Shown here piece after piece: positions 54,382-61,966 of a stretch of DNA of 64,000 bases (position 1 is its first letter; the number at the start of each line of letters is the position of its first letter). The notes beneath the pieces are model-generated. The model searched no databases, had not been told where the DNA came from, and saw only the letters and a list, made by a program, of their open reading frames with translations. The position numbers were made by a program, and so were the translations under genes. The stretch comes from Oligoflexus tunisiensis (GTDB lineage: Bacteria; Bdellovibrionota_B; Oligoflexia; Oligoflexales; Oligoflexaceae), in NCBI RefSeq assembly GCF_001748245.1, contig NZ_BDFO01000001.1:1783345-1847344 (forward strand), read 5' to 3'.

Positions 54382-54816
54382 CTAGGTGCGAGCGCATAGG
54401 CATAGAAGGTTGCCAGCTGGATCGGCATTGCAGGTCCATGTTTCGAAAGGCCAATTTCCCGCGTAAGCCACGACACACGACGCGCCCTGCGAACCGCATT
54501 GTGTTTGACAGGAACGGCCGCCGCCACCTGTGCTACTGGTAAAGAAACGTCCAGCAGACGTCGCGGCTGCATTAGCTGATGTCTGGGCATTAGCAGCTGC
54601 TGTGGCTGCAGCATTTGCTTTTGATAAGGCCTCGTCAGCTACCTTACGAGCATTGGCTGCGGCGGTGGCTGCATCTTCGAGATTCTTATTCAATGTGGTA
54701 ATGGTCGCCTGTTGTACCGCAATAACTCTTTTAAGTTCTGTGGAAGATTCTTGAGCGAATAGTGGCAGGCCATTCAAGAAGAGCATTAAGAGTATGAGTG
54801 ATTTATTGAGAGACAT
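54382..54816 (-). CDS. Secreted Ala-rich coiled-coil protein with Cys-rich end
   Basis: 144 residues. Signal peptide about 1-22 (MSLNKSLILLMLFLNGLPLFA); residues about 25-90 form an Ala/Asn/Thr-rich heptad coiled coil (AAATAAANAQTSANAAATSAG), reminiscent of Lpp-like trimeric helices; residues about 91-144 hold a Gly-rich linker and six cysteines (CQTQCGSQGASC, TWTC, LCLC). It lacks a lipobox. No family recognised. Its ribosome binding site (AAGGAAG) and the first bases of the start codon lie inside one arm of a perfect 16-bp inverted repeat. Confidence 0.7.
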   Translation of the reverse strand: MSLNKSLILLMLFLNGLPLFAQESSTELKRVIAVQQATITTLNKNLEDAATAAANARKVADEALSKANAAATAAANAQTSANAAATSAGRFFTSSTGGGGRSCQTQCGSQGASCVVAYAGNWPFETWTCNADPAGNLLCLCART

Positions 54817-54880
54817 ATTTCTTCCTTGTCACGGTGTGGATCGGTATGACCCCATGGAGATACGGACAAGGAAGAAATAT
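54815..54880 (-). promoter_or_regulatory. Perfect 16-bp hairpin masking the SD of the Ala-rich protein
   Basis: The arms 54815-54830 and 54865-54880 are exact reverse complements (ATATTTCTTCCTTGTC and GACAAGGAAGAAATAT) with a 34-nt loop. In the minus-strand mRNA the 3' arm contains the Shine-Dalgarno and runs to the first two bases of the ATG, so the folded leader would hide the translation start completely. The stretch just upstream reads CCTGCAATATTT in mRNA sense, a 12-mer also found upstream of 61802. Confidence 0.75.
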
Positions 54881-55243
54881 TGCAGGGCTTCTCGACCATG
54901 CCGCGAACGATTTCTTTACTGACGTTGCGGGCACCCCAGCTGGGCCAAAAAAGGCCAGTCCCGGCATGTCTGAATAGCGAAAACTCGCCTCCGTTTGAGG
55001 CCAGCCGTTAAGTGGCTATAACTAATTGAATTAGCTGTATATTTTCGTTCATCGTACTTTCAAATCTATCTATCCCAGCGTTTTTTCAGACGTCCGGTGA
55101 TACCGATAGGGACGGGGTGATGCCTGGCTTTCACTGGGTTGGGGTATGGCGACCTCGAATGTCCGTAAATTCGCAATCAATCCTTCCGTGCTGGCAGTGA
55201 GCCGATCGGCATTGAATCGATCGGCTCTTGTCCAGGTCATGTT
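54881..55243. other. Intergenic region with small inverted repeats
   Basis: 363 bp without a recognised gene. Contains CTGGGCC-A6-GGCCAG (54940-54958) and the perfect repeat CTAATT-G-AATTAG (55022-55034), either of which could be a regulatory site for the Ala-rich protein gene. The right part is the 3' flank of the LVIVD lipoprotein gene. Confidence 0.4.
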
Positions 55244-56305
55244 TCAGAGCTTTTTTACCAGGGCAGGGGAACTTCCGCGGAGGTCCAGGATGATCCAACC
55301 TTGGCAGACGAGGGATACATAGGCGATCCCATCAGGGCGGACAGTGATGCTGCTGACAGCACCATCAATACCAGGGGAATTGCCGCCTAATCCTGTCAGA
55401 TCCAGACTGTGCACCAGCCTCGGATTTTCAGGATCTGATTTGTCGAACGTGTGGAGGGCGCCTGTGCCTCCGACATAGAGCTTTCCATTCCACTCCACAA
55501 TGTCCTCCTCCATCCCCGGAATCGGGATGGATTTCACATAACGCGGCGCCGCCGGCTGAGAGATATCGACGATCTGGAGGCCTACCTCGTCGTTCGATAC
55601 CGACTCAAGGCGGCTCGTACCGATCAAATACAGGTAGTTCCCCGAACGGAGCATGCGCTGCGCATGGCGCATATCAATCTCGGTCACGACAGTGAGATTG
55701 GGCATGTTTTTATAATCGACCACTTCCAGCCCACTGTATGTCCGAATGTTATAAAGATAATCGTCGGTAACGACGATGTCCTCGGAACCCTCCTGGGTGA
55801 AATCCTCTTTCATTAGGGACGCCTTGACTTCCAGCGCCCCGTTTTCGATCACGCCACGGCTCAGGTAAAGGCCTGACATATAGAGCTGCTCGTCATGGAC
55901 GATAACCCGCTTCCCATCGATTCGCTGGGACCACAGGCGTTCTCCGGTTTTCGTGGGCTTCCGACTCTGAATTCCAGCGTAGGACAGGACAGCACCATCG
56001 CTGAAGATATGGAATGTATCCCCAATAGTCAGGACATTGCGAGGCTCGAGCTCGTACTCTGTATCGATGGACATGACGACCTGGGGATTCAGGGGATCCA
56101 CCATGGACAGCGCATTAACGCGAGTCACGGCTCTATCCACGAATGAAAGCCAGAGAAGGTCCTGTTCAGTCTTGACCTGAGTAACACAAGGGCTGAGAGC
56201 CTTTTCCCCTGCTTTGTCAGTTGCCGGCGTTTTACAAGCCGCAAGAATCCCTAGGACCAATCCGAAGGAACTCAAACAGAAACATAATCTGGCTGATTTC
56301 ATCAT
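55244..56305 (-). CDS. LVIVD-repeat beta-propeller lipoprotein
   Basis: 353 residues. Lipoprotein signal ending GILAAC (Cys24). Propeller-type repeats: LWLSFVDRAVTRVNALSMVDP, GLEVVDYKNMPN, GLQIVDISQPAAPRYVKS and ALHTFDKSDPENPRLVHS, the last two being typical LVIVD units (-VDISDPxxPxxV-). It probably forms a beta-propeller that binds partners at the outer membrane or cell surface. Its start overlaps the stop of the giant Zn-PLC-like gene by 4 bp, so it is the last gene of that four-gene operon. Confidence 0.8.
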   Translation of the reverse strand: MMKSARLCFCLSSFGLVLGILAACKTPATDKAGEKALSPCVTQVKTEQDLLWLSFVDRAVTRVNALSMVDPLNPQVVMSIDTEYELEPRNVLTIGDTFHIFSDGAVLSYAGIQSRKPTKTGERLWSQRIDGKRVIVHDEQLYMSGLYLSRGVIENGALEVKASLMKEDFTQEGSEDIVVTDDYLYNIRTYSGLEVVDYKNMPNLTVVTEIDMRHAQRMLRSGNYLYLIGTSRLESVSNDEVGLQIVDISQPAAPRYVKSIPIPGMEEDIVEWNGKLYVGGTGALHTFDKSDPENPRLVHSLDLTGLGGNSPGIDGAVSSITVRPDGIAYVSLVCQGWIILDLRGSSPALVKKL

Positions 56306-59300
56306 CCGATCTCCTTCATCAAGACGTCAGCGAGCTTATTCGAGTCAATGTAATACTGCAAGATATGGACAAGATCTTCCTGGGACGCAGACGGTGTGAC
56401 ATCAGCTGGTTCCTTCGATGCCTGGACATTCCAGGTTTTGGCGGCAGTCGACCCCGGTGTGGCAAGCCCCTCGATCAGCTCGGCATTGTCATCGAATTCC
56501 TTCTGCTCTTTCTTGATTCGGGCCTTCAGCGCCGAGGGTTCAAGCTGTTGCTGATAAACCTCAGCCAAGGTATCCCGTGCGGCTGCAATGGCCTCCATAA
56601 GAGCTTTATAGTTGGCCATGGGTGAGGCCAGGCTACGCTCCAGCTCATCCAGCTCAGCCATGCCCTGCGTGTAAAATTCCAGAGCGCCCTTGTAGTTTTC
56701 CAACAGCAGAGCGTCGATCACCTGCGATTTTGCCAGTCGAATGATATCCTCTGCGCCTGACGTAACGGTCCCCGGAGAGGATATGTCTCCTTCGATGCGT
56801 TTCTTCAGATCGGCAAGCTCACGATTCAAATCGTCGATCGCAGCATTGTCAATGCTAACGCCGAGGTGAAGGAGGAGAACATCCACATCCTTGCACAGAG
56901 CATCCACATAAAGATCATTAAATTCCGCCTGGGTAGCACTATTCATGCTGTTCATGGTTGCATAACGATCCTCGATGAGCTGGACGTGCTCGTGGGCTTT
57001 GTCCTCGAAGTAATTATAATCCTGGAATTTAATGTTTGCCACCAGGCCTTTGAAGGCAAGTTTACCGTAGCTGGCAGATACGGCAGCATGGAACGCTTTA
57101 ATATCACGATGGCCGCTCATTCTGCCGTCACAATAAGAGTTCCGGAGAACCTTACGGATATCAATCAATTGGTTCTCAGCCCCTCGCAGATCACCGGAGC
57201 CGTCCAGGACATCTTCGGCAATCGCCACGACATTCTCCCGCATGCTCCGGAACCTGGCCGCATCCTGCTGCCAGGCCGCCCTCTTCCTGCTCATCTCCCG
57301 AAGTTCGTTCTCGCTCAGGGCATTTTCTTCCTTGAACTTATGATGAATCGCTTCATAGTCAAACAGAGGTTTGAGGGAAGAATACGTGCCTTTTGAGACA
57401 TTTTGCTTGACCTGTTCCAGGACTTCAGCAGGAATCTTGAGTTCAGCATGAAGAGTTTTCAACTGCAGTGCAACGACCTGCTCCGCACAGGTGCTGTCGT
57501 TGGGATTGCCCGTCGGGAATGGCTGCTTCTCGCAGACACGGTACTCATAACCGGAAGGTAGAACCTCATCGAAGTTGGGATTCAAAGTCTTAGGGGCTTC
57601 AATTCCGGGTGCGAGGATCTCCGTGAAGATGCGATTGAAGATAGTATTCCGCAAGCTGGGATTCATGAAGAGACGGAAGCCGTGATGTGGTGCTTCGTGA
57701 TACTCGAACCCCGGATAGCCGCTTTTCTCACAGCCCTCGTAATGGATTTCTTCAACTTTGCCGAACTGCATGGCAAAGCGTTTCGCACGACAGACGTTAC
57801 GCTTCCAGCCTTCCACTTTGGGGAGGGAGGGTGCCGACTGGATCCACTGGTGATTGCCGTCAATACTGCGAATGGCATTCAAAAGAATGGCGCCGGGAAG
57901 AGCTATCCTCAAGGCCTGCATATCCGATGGATGAGCATCCGCATCCTGATTCATAGTACGTATGAGCCGATGCAACTGGCTTCCATCCATCAATGACAAC
58001 TTGCTCAAGCGGATCGCATTGGCGACGACCGTATAAAGCCTGTCATTGAAAGTGCCGGATTCCGTAAGCCGCATTTCAGCTTTCACGCGATCTGACATGC
58101 GCTGTCCAGGTCGATCAAAAACTATGAGTCCCTTTGTACGCCTGTGGCTCATGTTCATAAACGAGGCGTCCAGTTCATTGTCATCAACTTTTTTGGCCAG
58201 GATTTCATAGAGATGCTTCACATCCACCTTGATGAGCTTGCCGAGCTCATTCAAGGCTTCTTCCGTAACCTTGGCCTTGACGTCGTTTACGATCTTTTCC
58301 TGGAAGGCCAGGACATCACGTACGATAGGAATCGAGTAAAGCGCCGATTTTTTGATTTTTTCGATGGATTCCATCATCTGCGATACATAGCTTTCGGTAG
58401 CGCACGCCACATTGGGGATGAAACCTGGGATGCCGGCCGCTTTGGGAAGCTGGCACTCCACCCAGTCCAGCAAAGGTTTGAACTTACTGCTGGCATCAGG
58501 ATTGATCGTGTTTATGATAACCTGGCCATTGGCCTTGATATATTCGCGACCGACCAAGGTTATGTTTTGCGACCAGCTCTTCAGGGTTTCCCGGAGGGGG
58601 TTGGTGGAGGTCGCAATGCGAGCCTGTTCGATCGCCTCGATCAGGAGTGTCTCCGCAAACTTTAGAGTGGCCAGGCGTGCGTTGATAAGCTCATCATGCG
58701 CCTTCTTGATTTCGTCAAAGGTTTTATCCAATTCATTCTGGAGTTTTCTATAAAGTTCCTTTTCTTTATCCAGGAGCTTTTGCAGATTCTTTTTCTTCAG
58801 TATACCGCTGTCCTGCAGTGCCTTGCACTGGGCGCACTCGGCGGGAAAAACGAGAACGGTGGTATGATTGATAATCCAGTTCAGACAGCCCCAGGGTTTT
58901 TCGGTAGAACAAGTCTTTTCCTCCACAACCTTGGTTTCGCAGACGTTGACGCATTCTTCAACGACCACCTCAGCCAGCTGACGCGTCAAATCCACAATCT
59001 TAATTTGCGTTTGAATCGTGTGATGTGCAAGCTCAAGGCTCTTCTTGCTGGTTTTTTCGAGAAGATCAATCTGGGCTCGCTCGAAACGTCCCTGAACCTT
59101 TTGAGCTTCACCGAGGGTTTTGGACGTTATCTCGACAAGCTTTTTCAAGCCTTCTGCGGACTTGTCTTTGAAAGACTGGACTTCCCTCAGAAGCTCGTTG
59201 AGCTTCCTGGCTTCATCGCGGTTCAGTTCCAAACCAGCTTGCTGAAGCGCGATGAACCTGATGATTTCCTCTTCCATCTTATCCATCTTGCCGCCAGGTC

Positions 59301-60033
59301 GCAGCAAGTCATCCAATTGATCCTTCGTCGCTTTCATAGCGCCGAAGATGCTGGATGGTTGTCCCTGGAACTGGGATATCGCCTCGTCACCGAAAAGCAT
59401 ATGGTTCAAAACGAAATCGACAGGCACTGCGAGTTGATTGCCATCCATAACCAGCTGGTACGCTTCCCCCAGGAATTCACCTTTTTCATTCAGAATTTTA
59501 GGATTGCGAACGGAGATATACCCTTCCAAAGTAAAGTGCCGCTCCTCCTCCTCGTAACCATTTTTAGGGTCAAACTCACCACCGCTGTATGTGTTGACAT
59601 AAGTGTGAGCAAAGATATCGGCTGCGGCATGACATAGGAAGCCGAGGACAAAGGCCCTCTCTTTACCCGGTTGGGCCTTGCTTAGAAGGTGTCGTAGCCA
59701 CTGGCCGGTACCCCACCGATGGTCATCAGCTCCGGGGTGAATAATCATCTGCCCTTCAAGAACGCCCGGGAATGCATCGGGACCGATCGCTCCCATACGG
59801 AAATAAGCCGGATAGTTGATGATGTCCTGCGCTGATCCAACGTCGATTTCCCCGATCAAGGTTCCAAGATCCCGGGTTGGGATGGAAATATGGTTATTAT
59901 TGGAACGCAAGTCGTTTATGACCTGCTGAGCGATCCAAACATGAGTATCGACTTTAAAGGAAAAGGCTGGCGCTGCCACCAGCAGGAGCGCAAAAATCCC
60001 TATTTTTTTCAATGCATTCCCAAAGAACATCAT
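56302..60033 (-). CDS. Giant zinc-dependent phospholipase C-like secreted protein
   Basis: 1243 residues; signal peptide about 1-25 (FALLLVAAPAFS). The first about 170 residues carry the Zn-dependent PLC/S1-P1-type ligand pattern: H31 (VDTHVWIA), D86 (GAIGPDAFPG), H99/H105, then H135-x3-D139-x3-H143 (GFLCHAAADIFAHTYVN) and E153. Normal family members are about 250-400 residues; here about 1000 residues follow, mostly long charged helices and coiled coils (about 225-470 and 920-1200) with two Cys clusters (VNVCETK, WGCLNW, CAQCK). The N-terminus could hydrolyse phospholipids or another phosphodiester; the rest may be a structural or delivery part. Third gene of a coupled operon, 3 bp after the previous stop. 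Confidence 0.75.
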   Translation of the reverse strand: MMFFGNALKKIGIFALLLVAAPAFSFKVDTHVWIAQQVINDLRSNNNHISIPTRDLGTLIGEIDVGSAQDIINYPAYFRMGAIGPDAFPGVLEGQMIIHPGADDHRWGTGQWLRHLLSKAQPGKERAFVLGFLCHAAADIFAHTYVNTYSGGEFDPKNGYEEEERHFTLEGYISVRNPKILNEKGEFLGEAYQLVMDGNQLAVPVDFVLNHMLFGDEAISQFQGQPSSIFGAMKATKDQLDDLLRPGGKMDKMEEEIIRFIALQQAGLELNRDEARKLNELLREVQSFKDKSAEGLKKLVEITSKTLGEAQKVQGRFERAQIDLLEKTSKKSLELAHHTIQTQIKIVDLTRQLAEVVVEECVNVCETKVVEEKTCSTEKPWGCLNWIINHTTVLVFPAECAQCKALQDSGILKKKNLQKLLDKEKELYRKLQNELDKTFDEIKKAHDELINARLATLKFAETLLIEAIEQARIATSTNPLRETLKSWSQNITLVGREYIKANGQVIINTINPDASSKFKPLLDWVECQLPKAAGIPGFIPNVACATESYVSQMMESIEKIKKSALYSIPIVRDVLAFQEKIVNDVKAKVTEEALNELGKLIKVDVKHLYEILAKKVDDNELDASFMNMSHRRTKGLIVFDRPGQRMSDRVKAEMRLTESGTFNDRLYTVVANAIRLSKLSLMDGSQLHRLIRTMNQDADAHPSDMQALRIALPGAILLNAIRSIDGNHQWIQSAPSLPKVEGWKRNVCRAKRFAMQFGKVEEIHYEGCEKSGYPGFEYHEAPHHGFRLFMNPSLRNTIFNRIFTEILAPGIEAPKTLNPNFDEVLPSGYEYRVCEKQPFPTGNPNDSTCAEQVVALQLKTLHAELKIPAEVLEQVKQNVSKGTYSSLKPLFDYEAIHHKFKEENALSENELREMSRKRAAWQQDAARFRSMRENVVAIAEDVLDGSGDLRGAENQLIDIRKVLRNSYCDGRMSGHRDIKAFHAAVSASYGKLAFKGLVANIKFQDYNYFEDKAHEHVQLIEDRYATMNSMNSATQAEFNDLYVDALCKDVDVLLLHLGVSIDNAAIDDLNRELADLKKRIEGDISSPGTVTSGAEDIIRLAKSQVIDALLLENYKGALEFYTQGMAELDELERSLASPMANYKALMEAIAAARDTLAEVYQQQLEPSALKARIKKEQKEFDDNAELIEGLATPGSTAAKTWNVQASKEPADVTPSASQEDLVHILQYYIDSNKLADVLMKEIG

Positions 60034-60036
60034 GGA

Positions 60037-60960
60037 TCATTCTCCGCAAGACGGGCGATTTGGGTTGAGTGTGCAAAGGACGATCTCGATTTCAACATCG
60101 CTCTCCGCGGTCTTGAAGCCGTCGAGATAAGCAAGGAGGGAGTCGGCTTCTGCGTTGTAACTGCGGAGCAGCTCATCCGCGTATGCTTTCACGGATAAAG
60201 GCGAAAAGTCAGCGAGCACGAGACTCAAAGTGGACATTTCATCCTCATAAATATCCTTGGCTTTGGCTTGTTCAGCCAGTTTGAGCTCATAGTTGGAGCG
60301 ATCCTCGCTGCCCGGATCCAGGCCATCCAGCTTTTTCTGATACAGAGTCATGGCCTTGTTCGCGCGATCAATTCGACTTTGCCATTCGGCTTTCCTTCCT
60401 TGCATATAGCCCAAGGATCGGTTGATGGCGGCATCAGTGTTTTCCGCATTTCTGGTCAGGTATTCCGCGATCTGCTTTCTGGATTGCAGAAGATCAAAGA
60501 CGGCACTGACGGTACTGGTGAGGGGGAGGACATTGGCCGAAGTCAGTTCGAAACGGCACCCTTCCACCAGTCTTGTCGATTTCCTGGTCGTTCCCACTTC
60601 CAGCGTTGGTGTGAACCCAGGTGCGAGCAGCAAAGTCAACTCCTGCTGTTTTGCTTCCTGAGTGCGACTCAAACCGACCGTTTCGGAGCCGATTTGCAGT
60701 CTGGCATCCAGATCTCCGAAACCAGTCACGTTGCTGCAATAAAAACGATAGCCGAGGCGCAGCTTCTGAGGCAGATCGCCCAGGATTTTCAAAGAGCTGT
60801 CGCTGGACATAAGACTGGGAAGAACGTGCTTCTGCCTTGCGCAACCAAAGTAGAATCCCCCGTCCTTCACGCAGTGAGTGCTTGAATCAAAGAGGGGCGT
60901 CGCCTGCAGGGACACGCTTGAAAATAAAGCCAGGCATGAAATGAGGATGAGGCGCAGCAT
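60037..60960 (-). CDS. Secreted protein with C-terminal coiled coil, Zn-PLC operon
   Basis: 307 residues; signal peptide MLRLILISCLALFSSVSLQA. The N-terminal half is beta-rich with paired cysteines (HCVKDGGFYFGCAR; FYCSN; EGCRFEL); the C-terminal half (about 155-290) is helical and charged (AEWQSRIDRANKAMTLYQKK) and could pair with the coiled coils of the downstream 1243-residue protein. It ends with LCTLNPNRPSC. No family recognised. Its ATG shares one base with the preceding TAA stop. Confidence 0.75.
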   Translation of the reverse strand: MLRLILISCLALFSSVSLQATPLFDSSTHCVKDGGFYFGCARQKHVLPSLMSSDSSLKILGDLPQKLRLGYRFYCSNVTGFGDLDARLQIGSETVGLSRTQEAKQQELTLLLAPGFTPTLEVGTTRKSTRLVEGCRFELTSANVLPLTSTVSAVFDLLQSRKQIAEYLTRNAENTDAAINRSLGYMQGRKAEWQSRIDRANKAMTLYQKKLDGLDPGSEDRSNYELKLAEQAKAKDIYEDEMSTLSLVLADFSPLSVKAYADELLRSYNAEADSLLAYLDGFKTAESDVEIEIVLCTLNPNRPSCGE

Positions 60961-61802
60961 TATTCATCCCCACCCACGGTGATCATCTCCGTCGTGATGA
61001 ACTGAGTCGTGGCTGAGCCAGCGCCTGTTTTGGAGACTTGAATATCGAGATAAGCGACAAGCTCGCCCTCTGCGGGCCGGCAACGGTCAGCCATGGGTTG
61101 ATAGACGCCCTCTCTGACGATGACATCGGCTTTGAAATAGGTCCAATCATTCAATTTTAAGGTTTGTGGACGAAGATCGGATTCGTGCACGATTTCCGTG
61201 AAAATAGGTTTGGGCATCAGGATCGTTTCGTTTCCATGGGCGACGGGCTCCTGGCCGCTGCAAACAGCGATGATCTTCGTGCTCACGATGCCAGTGGAAT
61301 TTTCCCCTTTCATGCGGACAAAAGTCTTGAAGTAGATTTCATCGAGCAGGTCTCTTGACTCGTCAAGATAGTTGACATTGTCGATTAAGAAGAAACCTGA
61401 GCTTATGTTGCCTGCTGCAGAGGTGGACCATAGGGGACTTGGAAAGCTTTCAATAGGAAGATAGCGGAACCAGTCAGCCAGGAGGATGGCCGAAGGTCCT
61501 GTGTCTTTCTGCAATTCTTTCGCCTTGATCTCACCACGGGTGGCGTGAATTGCGGACGAGTCATAGGTCCACAGGATATCCGCGGTCGGCGACCAGGCCA
61601 CTTCAGGAAAGTATGTCATACCACCTTCCAAAGCCCAGGTCCTGGAGTCCTCAAATTTGGTGCTCGAGCTGGTCGTGATCCAGCTGGAAAAATTGCCGGT
61701 GACCCGACCGTTGGTGATGGTCTTGGGCTCGGACGTTTGATCCGGGTTGCCACAGGCGCAGGCTAACGCGAGAAGTAGGGGATAATATTTGACATTTTTC
61801 AT
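60960..61802 (-). CDS. Exported protein, first gene of Zn-PLC operon
   Basis: 280 residues from ATG 61802, where AAGGA lies 7 nt upstream; the frame is open further to 61904. Signal MKNVKYYPLLLALACACG: a lipoprotein type is plausible although the residues before either Cys are not a perfect lipobox. The mature part is beta-rich, Trp/Ser-rich, with one Cys pair (AVCSGQ and DRCRPAE). No family recognised. The Shine-Dalgarno is in one arm of a 12-bp interrupted hairpin (61810-61848). Confidence 0.75.
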   Translation of the reverse strand: MKNVKYYPLLLALACACGNPDQTSEPKTITNGRVTGNFSSWITTSSSTKFEDSRTWALEGGMTYFPEVAWSPTADILWTYDSSAIHATRGEIKAKELQKDTGPSAILLADWFRYLPIESFPSPLWSTSAAGNISSGFFLIDNVNYLDESRDLLDEIYFKTFVRMKGENSTGIVSTKIIAVCSGQEPVAHGNETILMPKPIFTEIVHESDLRPQTLKLNDWTYFKADVIVREGVYQPMADRCRPAEGELVAYLDIQVSKTGAGSATTQFITTEMITVGGDE

Positions 61803-61809
61803 GAACGTT

Positions 61810-61848
61810 TCCTTCAGCAAGGTATGGAGGAACAAACCTTGTGAAGGA
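61810..61848 (-). promoter_or_regulatory. Hairpin masking the SD of the Zn-PLC operon
   Basis: TCCTTC-AG-CAAGGT (61810-61823), a 12-nt loop and ACCTTG-T-GAAGGA (61836-61848) form two 6-bp stems with a small internal loop. In mRNA sense the 3' arm contains GAAGGA, the Shine-Dalgarno of the first operon gene. About 20 bp further upstream lies CCTGCAATATTT, shared with the leader at 54815-54880. Confidence 0.55.
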
Positions 61849-61966
61849 CATAGGCAGCCAAAAATATTGCAGGTCAGCCTTCTTATTAGGGCCTGGGTCC
61901 ACATTTATGCTTGAGTTGGCCGTTCACATGTCAGAACTGCCATCATTCAAGCGTGCCCGACTCGCA

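Noticed and set aside
54815..54880. Phase-variable invertible promoter
   Set aside because: Perfect inverted repeats flank only 34 bp, too short for a typical invertible segment, and no recombinase gene is near; a leader hairpin explains it better.
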